Part shown: positions 16,774-23,724 of the stretch, in pieces | Layout: each line of letters opens with the position of its first letter | Position numbering within the stretch: position 1 is the stretch's first letter | Assembly (NCBI RefSeq): GCF_040362915.1 | Contig: NZ_AP029612.1 | Coordinates: 2,480,001 to 2,544,000, forward strand | DNA length: 64,000 nt | DNA from: Sediminibacterium sp. KACHI17 | GTDB lineage: Bacteria; Bacteroidota; Bacteroidia; Chitinophagales; Chitinophagaceae | Direction of reading: 5' to 3' | Position numbers and translations under genes: made by a program | Notes under the pieces: model-generated | What the model was told of the DNA's origin: nothing | Database searches by the model: none | The model's input: only the letters and a program-made list of their open reading frames with translations

Positions 16774-16947
16774 ATGTTTAATCTGAGAAAATTGATACCA
16801 CTCTTGTTGCTGTTGGTCACAACAGCTGCGCTTGCAGGGGTTCTCATATTAGGCATGCAACCTTCTGGCACTGGGAAAATAAAGATTCCCGAAACATCAA
16901 CTTTTGAATGGATAGGTAAGCCTTCCGGCACCTACTTATGCATCTGA
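16774..16947 (+). CDS. Possible 57-residue single-pass membrane peptide
   Basis: An ATG at 16774 opens a 57-codon frame ending in TGA. The N-terminus is KLIPLLLLLVTTAALAGVLI, a strong signal or membrane segment with basic residues before it. The rest, QPSGTGKIKIPETS and so on to GTYLCI, is polar. No family is recognised and the coding evidence is only the good hydropathy pattern and position. It lies between the XRE gene and the outer-membrane barrel gene at 16997, in the same orientation. It could be a small membrane protein or a chance frame. Confidence 0.4.
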   Translation: MFNLRKLIPLLLLLVTTAALAGVLILGMQPSGTGKIKIPETSTFEWIGKPSGTYLCI

Positions 16948-16996
16948 GAGCCATTGTTTCCTAACCATTTATTGTTTACGAGAAAAAATACGTTCA

Positions 16997-19804
16997 ATGC
17001 GTAACAGAATTCTTTTGCTCTTACTGAGCCTATCTATAGGTGCTGCTATTTCAGCACAAACCAATCAGAAAGGCCAGATATCTGGTAAACTTGTTGATTC
17101 TGCTTCCAAGCAGCCAATGAATTTGGCAACCGTCTCTGTTTTTACAGCAGCCGATACCGTTCTGGTTACATATCGATTGAGTACCGAGTCAGGAGAATTC
17201 AAAGTGAGTGGCTTACCCTTAGATATACAATTGAGAATGATCGTTTCTTATTCCGGTTATACGGTTACCCGAAAAGAATTTAAACTCACAACCGATGCCC
17301 CTTCTTTTGATGCAGGTACACTTGAAATGACACCCAATCAAGCCAACACATTGGATGAGGTATTGGTTTATGCTGAGCGTCCTCCAGTGGTTGTGAAAAG
17401 AGATACGATCGAGTTCAATGCCAATTCTTTTAAGACACTACCTTCTGCCTTAGTAGAAGACCTGTTGAAAAAATTACCCGGTGTTCAATTAGATGCTGAG
17501 GGTAATATCACAGTGAATGGAAAAAAGGTAAATCGAATATTGGTAGATGGGAAAGATTTTTTCGGAGGTGATCCTAAAATGGCTACAAGAAATTTACCTG
17601 CCAACCTGATCGACAAAATTCAAGTAGCAGATGATAAAGATGAACTAGACCTCAATCCGGATAAAGCCAAAGCAGATGTTGGACAAGTCATCAATCTTAA
17701 ATTGAAAAAATCGATCAAGCAAGGTTGGTTTGGAAAAGCTTATGCAGGTAAAGCAGATGGAGATCGATATGAAGCGGGCGGTATCGTGAATATGTTTCGA
17801 GATACCTTACAAGTGAGTGTATTGGGCTTCAGTAATAATTTGAATAAAGCCGGATTTGGATTCAATGATATCAGAACACTCGGTGGTTTTGATAGAAGTG
17901 GTATCAACTCGATCTCTATCAATGGTAATGGCGGATTGAATGTGAATGGGATTTCATTTGGCGGTACGGGACAAGGGATTCAGCAGTCACGCGGAATTGG
18001 GTTCAATCTGAACAATGAATTCAAGAAAGGTTTGACACTGAATACACAGTATTTCTATGGTAAAACAAGAAATGATATCACTGAACTGGAAAACAGACAA
18101 CAGTTTTTGGGTGACACTATTTTGAACAGCAGATCTAACAGATCAGAAGTGCAAAATGCCAATAGTCATAGGATCGGCTTTGGTTTACGATGGAAAATTG
18201 ATACTACGTCAAGAATGGAATTTCGTCCATCATTGACGGTGGGAGAGCAAACGAGTAATCGTCTGACGAATGTGAATACAACCAGTAGTGTTGATGGACC
18301 ATTGAATGCAAGTAATAATCTCCAATCAGTGAATGCAAAAGATCTTGGTTATAATCATACGTTGAACTATTTCAAAAATTTCAGAAAAAAAGGCCGCAGT
18401 TTTAATATGTTCAATAGTGTGAACTTGAATACATTGAATAGTGATCAGTTCAATAATGTATTGAATACATTCTTTCCAACAGGTGCTAGTACTATAGATC
18501 AACTACGTGATCTGGAGCGGGCAAATTTTTCAACCAATACAAATTTGAATTTTGCAGAACCGCTGACCAAAGACCTCACCCTTCGGTTGGGTTATGCATT
18601 GACCTATTTTGAAAATAAAGATGCACTTTCAACCTTTAATAAGAATAATGCCAATGGAAAGTATGATCAGATCAATAACACGCTGACCAATCATTTGGAA
18701 AGAACCAGCTGGAGAAATAATCTATCATCAGGGTTGAATTTTAGGTACAAAAAACTGAGCATTACTGCAACCCTTAATTTTCTGTGGCTTGATCTGAATA
18801 ACCGCTATGTCTCTATCGGACAAAAGCTCGATCAGCATTTCAATTATATTTTACCGGGTGGAAACATCAGTTGGAAGGAATTCAATTTGAGTTATAATGT
18901 AAATGTGAATCCGCCAGGTATTGGTGATATTCAACCTGTGGCAGATAATAGCAATCCACTGTACATCAATAAAGGTAATCCTGATTTGAAACCGGCGGTA
19001 TCACATAATTTCAATCTGAATTATTTTAAAAATGTAACTGCTAAGCAGTTATTCATCAGTGCTTATTTAGGTGGTAATATCAGTAATAATGGTGTCGTGA
19101 GAAGCCGCAACATTGCTGCCAATGGTATACAAACCACTATGCCTGTAAATGCTGATGGTATTCATAATTTTTACACCAACTTTTATTTTAATAAGCAATA
19201 CAAACTGAATAAAACATTTTCATTCAACATGGGAGCCGGATATAATTTAAATTATACCAGAAACTTCCTGATCATCAATACAAAAAAGAGTTACGTAAAA
19301 AATATTGACTTTAGTCCTTACTTACGTGCCGGTATCAATTGGAATGATAAGATCGAATGGAATGTGAATTACAATCATGGTGTGAATAATGCCTATTATG
19401 AAAGTAGTGATTTTAGAAACTTAGAAGTTGAGAGACAAAGTATCAATACAGATCTGGTTGTTCGTTTGCCTAAAAAGTTTGTATGGGAGATGACCTTGGA
19501 TCATCGTTACAATTCACAAACTGCTCCGGGAGTACAGAAAACTGTATCATTACTGAATGCTGGATTGACCTATCTCTTCCTTAAAGACGACAAGGGTCAG
19601 TTAAAATTCTCAGTGTTTGATGTTCTGAATCAGAATCGTTCTGTATTCCGCTTTTCAGCAGAGAATTATATTACAGACAGACAGGTAAATATTTTGCAAC
19701 GCTATTTTATGCTTACGTTTACTTATAATATCAGAAGTTTTGGCGCAGCAGGTAAGGGAGCAGGTGGTAAAGTAGGGGGAAGGCAAAGTCTGTTTTTCTT
19801 TTAA
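16997..19804 (+). CDS. Outer-membrane beta-barrel protein with carboxypeptidase-regulatory-like domain
   Basis: The 935-residue protein starts with a signal peptide ending in SIGAAISAQ. Residues about 25-110 form the CarboxypepD-regulatory-like beta-sandwich (ISGKLVDSASKQPMNLATVS). Next comes a plug-like region: VVVKRDTIEFNANSFKTLP, VEDLLKKLPGVQLDAEG, ITVNGKKVNRILVDGKDFFG. The remainder is a long barrel rich in aromatic and Asn residues, as in the OMP_b-brl_3 family of TonB-receptor-like proteins. There is no TonB box I can identify with certainty. It is probably in the outer membrane for uptake or export of an unknown ligand. A secreted alpha/beta hydrolase starts 20 bp downstream, so the pair may handle a shared substrate. 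Confidence 0.9.
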   Translation: MRNRILLLLLSLSIGAAISAQTNQKGQISGKLVDSASKQPMNLATVSVFTAADTVLVTYRLSTESGEFKVSGLPLDIQLRMIVSYSGYTVTRKEFKLTTDAPSFDAGTLEMTPNQANTLDEVLVYAERPPVVVKRDTIEFNANSFKTLPSALVEDLLKKLPGVQLDAEGNITVNGKKVNRILVDGKDFFGGDPKMATRNLPANLIDKIQVADDKDELDLNPDKAKADVGQVINLKLKKSIKQGWFGKAYAGKADGDRYEAGGIVNMFRDTLQVSVLGFSNNLNKAGFGFNDIRTLGGFDRSGINSISINGNGGLNVNGISFGGTGQGIQQSRGIGFNLNNEFKKGLTLNTQYFYGKTRNDITELENRQQFLGDTILNSRSNRSEVQNANSHRIGFGLRWKIDTTSRMEFRPSLTVGEQTSNRLTNVNTTSSVDGPLNASNNLQSVNAKDLGYNHTLNYFKNFRKKGRSFNMFNSVNLNTLNSDQFNNVLNTFFPTGASTIDQLRDLERANFSTNTNLNFAEPLTKDLTLRLGYALTYFENKDALSTFNKNNANGKYDQINNTLTNHLERTSWRNNLSSGLNFRYKKLSITATLNFLWLDLNNRYVSIGQKLDQHFNYILPGGNISWKEFNLSYNVNVNPPGIGDIQPVADNSNPLYINKGNPDLKPAVSHNFNLNYFKNVTAKQLFISAYLGGNISNNGVVRSRNIAANGIQTTMPVNADGIHNFYTNFYFNKQYKLNKTFSFNMGAGYNLNYTRNFLIINTKKSYVKNIDFSPYLRAGINWNDKIEWNVNYNHGVNNAYYESSDFRNLEVERQSINTDLVVRLPKKFVWEMTLDHRYNSQTAPGVQKTVSLLNAGLTYLFLKDDKGQLKFSVFDVLNQNRSVFRFSAENYITDRQVNILQRYFMLTFTYNIRSFGAAGKGAGGKVGGRQSLFFF

Positions 19805-19823
19805 ATAATAATATCTATTGCTG

Positions 19824-20823
19824 ATGAAGCAACAATCGATAAAACCGGTTTTCTATACACTCTTTTTAATGTTTTGTGTTTGGAATTGTGTCTCTGGGCA
19901 AAAGGCCTCTGTAAAAAAAATTGAGTAGACAGCCGTATTATCGATACTCATTACCGGCAAGTGATGGGGATAGCTTAATTTTTTATCTGAGTGAAAATAA
20001 TAGTAGCCAAAATCTTCCTTTGATCATTTACGTCCAAGGTTCTGGTAATAAATCACTTTTTTATAGAGATGTCTCCGGACGAATCATTCCGCAAGCAGGA
20101 CATATTGGAATAGCTGAGCAGTTAAATAATAAAGCAAGATTACTCATCGTAGAAAAGCCGGGTGTACAAACATTTCAGCAGGATGATTATAATCCTGTAT
20201 TCGACAAATTATTTTCTTTGGATTCATGGGTGAAACAAATAAAAAATGCTACCGAATATGTATTGAATAATCAACTGGCGAAGCCTTCAAGAGTCATGGT
20301 CATAGGCCATTCCGAGGGCGGTGTTGTTAGTGCAGCGTTAGCAAGACAAATGAAGCCTGTTATAACACATACAGCAATTCTGGCAGGCGAAGGTTTATCA
20401 CAACTTTTCAGCCTTTATATGCTTGCTTCTCGCGGGCAATATTTTTATCAAGAAGAAAAGGATACACAAAAAAGAGTAGATTCAATCGTGTCTGTATGGG
20501 ATGAGATTTTGAAAGACCCACTCTCGACAACAAAGAAATTTTGGGGATTTACCTATTTAAGATGGTCCAGTATGCTTAAAACATCTGTTTACGATGAATT
20601 ACAGGAATACAATGGTAAATTATTTATCATACAGGGTGATGCAGATATTCATGTGATTCCCGAAAATGCAATAGCCTTATATACTGGACTAAAATCGAAG
20701 GGCTTAGATGTACATTTCAATATGATCAGAGATGCAGACCATTCCTTCAATCTTGTTTCCAAAAAACAATCTTTATGGAATGATGTATTGGCCAACTGTA
20801 TTAGTTGGTTTCTAGTGAACTAA
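19824..20823 (+). CDS. Secreted alpha/beta hydrolase, frameshifted in the signal peptide
   Basis: An ATG at 19824 begins a convincing signal peptide (FYTLFLMFCVWNCVSGQ) but the frame ends at TAG 19926. The hydrolase body is open in another frame from 19921 (LSRQPYYRYSLPASDG onward) with no ATG near its start. The switch falls in a run of eight A at 19913-19920. Seven A would join the two frames exactly as VKKLSRQPYYR. The body has YVQGSGNKS, the nucleophile elbow GHSEGGVVSAAL, acidic DADIHVIPE and histidine DADHSFN, so all catalytic residues are present. It is either a sequencing error, a slippage-controlled gene or a recent inactivation. It follows the barrel gene by 20 bp and overlaps the next convergent gene at its stop. 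Confidence 0.78.
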
Positions 20824-21593
20824 TACTTCTCCATCACCCCCAATCCAAATAAAGCAAAATCATATTTCACAGGATCTTTTGGGTCTAGTGTTTTGAGATA
20901 GTCGGTGAGTTCTACTGCTGCTTGCCAATCCATTTGCTTTCTATCCAATAACTGAAACCGTTTAGCTACTCTGGCTACATGTAAATCGATCGGACAAATC
21001 AATTCTGATGGTTTGATCTTTTGCCAAATACCGAAATCAACTCCGGATTTATCTTTTCGTACCATCCATCGTAAAAACATATTGAGCCTTTTGCAAGATG
21101 ACCCTTTGTAGGGCGTTGCAATATGTTTTTTTGTTCTGACAGGTGCGTCTTCCAATGAAAAGAAATATTGATGAAAGAATGTTAGTCTTGCTTCCATCTC
21201 TTTTTCCTTTGTTAGTATAAAGGCTGATTCTAATGAATCGTATTGGCGGTAATGATGCTTTAAAAAAGAAACAAAATAGAGTAGATCTGTAGCATTGAAA
21301 GTTCGATGCTTAAAGTGGATCAATTTTTTTAGATCTTTTTCCTGATGATGTATACAAAACTCATGTGGAGCATGATCCATGAGTTGCATGAGCTCAAAGG
21401 ATTTTTGAATGATCGTCGTTCTGTTTCCCCATGCGAAAACGGCTGCAAAAAAACCTGCGATCTCTATATCCTGCTTTTTAGTAAATGAATGAGGTACACA
21501 GATAGGATCGTCTTTGATAAAAGAGGTCTGATTGTATTGTTGTACTTTACTATCGAAGAATTCTTTTAACGATTTCGTACTGTCTATCTTCAT
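20820..21593 (-). CDS. TIGR02757 family protein (DUF2400)
   Basis: The 257-residue cytoplasmic protein shows TIGR02757/DUF2400 features: FFAAVFAWGNRTTIIQKS, KGSSCKRLNMFLRWMVRKD, DFGIWQKIKPSELICPIDLHV and DPVKYDFALFGLGVM. The pattern of a helical domain with conserved Arg and Asp near a C-terminal GLGVM recalls helix-hairpin-helix DNA glycosylases, but no activity is established for the family. I chose ATG 21593 (MKIDSTKSLKEF) rather than 21611 because a -7 box, TATTTTTG on this strand, lies at 21600-21607. The stop codon overlaps that of the convergent hydrolase. Confidence 0.85.
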   Translation of the reverse strand: MKIDSTKSLKEFFDSKVQQYNQTSFIKDDPICVPHSFTKKQDIEIAGFFAAVFAWGNRTTIIQKSFELMQLMDHAPHEFCIHHQEKDLKKLIHFKHRTFNATDLLYFVSFLKHHYRQYDSLESAFILTKEKEMEARLTFFHQYFFSLEDAPVRTKKHIATPYKGSSCKRLNMFLRWMVRKDKSGVDFGIWQKIKPSELICPIDLHVARVAKRFQLLDRKQMDWQAAVELTDYLKTLDPKDPVKYDFALFGLGVMEKY

Positions 21594-21599
21594 ACAGTA

Positions 21600-21607
21600 C
21601 AAAAATA
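21600..21607 (-). promoter_or_regulatory. -7 box TATTTTTG next to the TIGR02757 start
   Basis: The reverse strand reads TATTTTTG, matching TAnnTTTG, six bases upstream of ATG 21593. I could not find a convincing -33 element at 19-21 bp. It argues for the shorter start and, if real, a nearly leaderless transcript. Confidence 0.35.
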
Positions 21608-21641
21608 TCATAATCCCCTATCATCTGCGTACCCCTTTATA

Positions 21642-22178
21642 TTAAGAGCTACTCTTCTGATACCATAGTTGTACTAAGCCTGAAGGGAAAGTTTTTGAAT
21701 CTGTAAGCTTTAGTGACTGCTCAGGAAAATCATCTGCAAATAAGCGAATGCCACTACCTAGCAAATGAGGTATGATCGATATAATGAACTCATCGATCAA
21801 CTCTTTTTTTAAAAGTGCATGAATGGTTGCAGCGCCACCATCAACAAAGATCGATCCCCCTTCTTCTTTTTGTAGTTGCTCGATCAGTCTTTCAGGAGTA
21901 TCATTCCAGAAAGTGACATGCTCATCTTTTCCTTGTCTGGAAGTAGATATAACATAGCAACTCCTTCCTTGATGCGGGAACGGAACACCAAAACTCAATA
22001 CCTTGTCATATGTTTTTCTTCCCATGATTACAGTATCAACTGTGCTAACAAATGCGGCATACCCATAATCCTCCGGGGGCGCTTCTACGATACTGAGAAA
22101 ATCTAGGTTGTCTTCTTTTCCTGCGATATATCCATCTGTGCTGCAGGCGATAAATACGATTACTTTTCTTTTGTTCAT
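21642..22178 (-). CDS. Dihydrofolate reductase family protein (RibD C-terminal domain type)
   Basis: The 178-residue protein begins RKVIVFIACSTDGYIAGKED, the RibD-C/DHFR-like start, with DTVIMGRKTYDKVL as the NADPH-binding part and GGSIFVDGGAATIHALLKK as the second glycine motif. LIDEFIISIIPHLLGSGIRL completes the fold. Such proteins reduce pterin-like or other small substrates with NADPH. Members annotated only as dihydrofolate reductase family are common and usually not the housekeeping DHFR. It stands alone, followed by a palindrome on the upstream side at 22199. Confidence 0.88.
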   Translation of the reverse strand: MNKRKVIVFIACSTDGYIAGKEDNLDFLSIVEAPPEDYGYAAFVSTVDTVIMGRKTYDKVLSFGVPFPHQGRSCYVISTSRQGKDEHVTFWNDTPERLIEQLQKEEGGSIFVDGGAATIHALLKKELIDEFIISIIPHLLGSGIRLFADDFPEQSLKLTDSKTFPSGLVQLWYQKSSS

Positions 22179-22198
22179 GGTATGATTTTATTGTCAAT

Positions 22199-22300
22199 AG
22201 CTGATGGCTGATAGCTTATAGTTCATAGCATATAGTATAGGTAGAACAATTGCTTATTACTTACTATATGCTATGAACTATAAGCCATCAGCTACCAGCT
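22199..22300. repeat. Intergenic palindrome, TTATAGTTCATAGC class
   Basis: The 39-bp arms (22199-22237 and 22262-22300) match at 36 positions in inverted orientation around a 24-nt loop. The inner core TTATAGTTCATAGCATATAG is perfect. A 19-nt stretch, ATAGCTTATAGTTCATAGC, is identical to part of the element at 31405-31494, so the two are members of one dispersed family. Confidence 0.9.
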
Positions 22301-22305
22301 AAATT

Positions 22306-23100
22306 TTATCTCCATCCGTCACCGTCTAAAATATTACCAATGCCACCAAGGATACTGCCTTCCTCTTTCCTGCTATAAGTACCATACGCAAGAATTCTTC
22401 CTGCCAAGCGACTGATAGGCAAAGTTTGTATCCAGACAATACCAGGTCCGCGAAGTGTTGCGAAGAATAAGCCTTCACCTCCAAAAATGGTATTCTTGAT
22501 GCCCCCTACAAATTGAATATCATAATCTACGCCTGAAGTAAAACCAACAATACATCCGGTATCCACTTTCAATAGTTCGCCGGGTTGTAATTGTCTTTGT
22601 ACTACATGTCCGCAAGCATGTAAAAATGCCATTCCATCACCTTCTAATTTTTCCATGATGAATCCTTCCCCGCCGAATAAACCGGTTCCCAATTTTCGTT
22701 GAAATTCTAAACCAACACTAACACCTTTAGCTGCACAGAGAAATGCATCTTTCTGACAGATGATCTTATTCTGAAATCTGGAAAGATCAACGGGGATGAT
22801 TTTTCCGGGATAGGGAGAGGCGAAGCTGACCGTTTTGATACCGCCGGTAACATTCGTAAATGCAGTCATAAAGAGGTTTTCACCAACCAGTACTCTTTTA
22901 CCGGCATTCAAAAGTTTGCCTAATAATCCACCTTGTTGTTTGCTGCCATCACCAAATAATGTTTCCATTTGGATACCATCATCCATCATCATAAAAGCGC
23001 CCGGTTCAGCAATCGCTGTTTCATTCGGGTCTAATTCCACTTCCACATATTGCATCTCTTCTCCGTAGATCTTGTAGTCTATTTCGTGATTTTGTTTCAT
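22306..23100 (-). CDS. TIGR00266/AIM24 family protein
   Basis: The 264-residue protein matches the TIGR00266 (AIM24-like) family: VEVELDPNETAIAEPGAFMMM near the start, GENLFMTAFTN, FLHACGHVVQRQLQPGE, and GGEGLFFATLRGPG in the last third. These proteins form a double-stranded beta-helix. Bacterial members have no established biochemical function; the yeast member AIM24 acts in mitochondrial inner-membrane organisation. There is no signal peptide, so it is probably cytoplasmic. The gene is monocistronic between two palindromic elements. Confidence 0.88.
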   Translation of the reverse strand: MKQNHEIDYKIYGEEMQYVEVELDPNETAIAEPGAFMMMDDGIQMETLFGDGSKQQGGLLGKLLNAGKRVLVGENLFMTAFTNVTGGIKTVSFASPYPGKIIPVDLSRFQNKIICQKDAFLCAAKGVSVGLEFQRKLGTGLFGGEGFIMEKLEGDGMAFLHACGHVVQRQLQPGELLKVDTGCIVGFTSGVDYDIQFVGGIKNTIFGGEGLFFATLRGPGIVWIQTLPISRLAGRILAYGTYSRKEEGSILGGIGNILDGDGWR

Positions 23101-23171
23101 ATCAAATATGTTTTAAAAATTAGTAGTCAAGTGACGATAAAGATTACATATCAGTTATAACTCGAGTAAAA

Positions 23172-23218
23172 TAATCTGTGAATCTGTGGCTAATTTCTTG
23201 CCACAGATTCACAGATTA
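23172..23218. repeat. Perfect palindrome overlapping the GxxExxY stop codon
   Basis: The 19-bp arms TAATCTGTGAATCTGTGGC (23172-23190) and 23200-23218 are perfect inverted repeats around a 9-nt loop. The right arm supplies the stop codon of the GxxExxY gene (TAA on the minus strand, 23216-23218). It is the third copy of the class at 2720 and 6810. Confidence 0.9.
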
Positions 23219-23605
23219 CAGTATTATTCTTTGGTATTGCAATGACTTTTCATGAAAGTTTAATAGCAATCCTAGTTTTAATTTTGAAACAGCTAAATAA
23301 TTTAATACCTGAGCCTGATGTTGTTCAATAATTCCTGCCTTTGATTTGACTTCTAAAATTATTGAGTTGTCAATAACAAAGTCAGCAAAAAATTTGTGCG
23401 GTAAAATGATGTTTTTATAGGTAATGGCATATTCTTTTTCTCTTTCATATATGATATTCTTTAACCTTAATTCATACTCGAAAGCATCTTTATAAACCAC
23501 TTCTAAAAAACCTTTCCCAAGCGTCCTATGTATTTCCATACCAATACCAATTAATTGATACGTCAAATTCTGCAATGGGTAATCGTGCGTGCTATAGGTA
23601 TTCAT
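23216..23605 (-). CDS. GxxExxY protein (PD-(D/E)XK nuclease-like)
   Basis: The 129-residue protein has the family motif GFLEVVY (GxxExxY) in HRTLGKGFLEVVYKDAFEYE and the nuclease-like core FFADFVIDNSIILEVKSK, where Asp and Glu-Val-Lys fit PD-(D/E)XK, then IEQHQAQVLNYL. The family is widespread in Bacteroidetes with no proven function; the fold suggests a DNA endonuclease. An upstream Met at 23635 would extend into a repeat arm, so I chose ATG 23605 (MNTYSTHDYPLQ). The gene is framed by a perfect palindrome at its 3' end and a lone repeat arm just before its start. This may mean that it travels with, or acts on, these repeats. Confidence 0.87.
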   Translation of the reverse strand: MNTYSTHDYPLQNLTYQLIGIGMEIHRTLGKGFLEVVYKDAFEYELRLKNIIYEREKEYAITYKNIILPHKFFADFVIDNSIILEVKSKAGIIEQHQAQVLNYLAVSKLKLGLLLNFHEKSLQYQRIIL

Positions 23606-23608
23606 TTT

Positions 23609-23640
23609 ATTGCCACTGAGGACACAGAGATACACAGAAA
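23609..23640. repeat. Solitary arm of the CACAGAG repeat next to the GxxExxY start
   Basis: These 32 bases match the right arm of the palindrome at 15576-15607 at 28 of 32 positions (ATTGCCACTGA, CACAGAGA and CACAGAAA are shared), but no second arm follows. It begins three bases upstream of the GxxExxY start codon. Confidence 0.75.
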
Positions 23641-23658
23641 TTGGTGCGTATTTACCGC

Positions 23659-23688
23659 AAAAAAACCGCCCCTGAGAACAGGGGCGGT
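23659..23688 (-). terminator. Intrinsic terminator of the RND efflux operon
   Basis: ACCGCCCCTG (23665-23674) and CAGGGGCGGT (23679-23688) form a perfect 10-bp GC-rich stem with an AGAA loop. On the minus strand the stem is followed by seven T (23665-23659), the standard terminator form, 37 bp after the RND gene's stop. Confidence 0.93.
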
Positions 23689-23724
23689 GTGTGGATTATT
23701 ACCAAAAACCAACTGTACACTATA

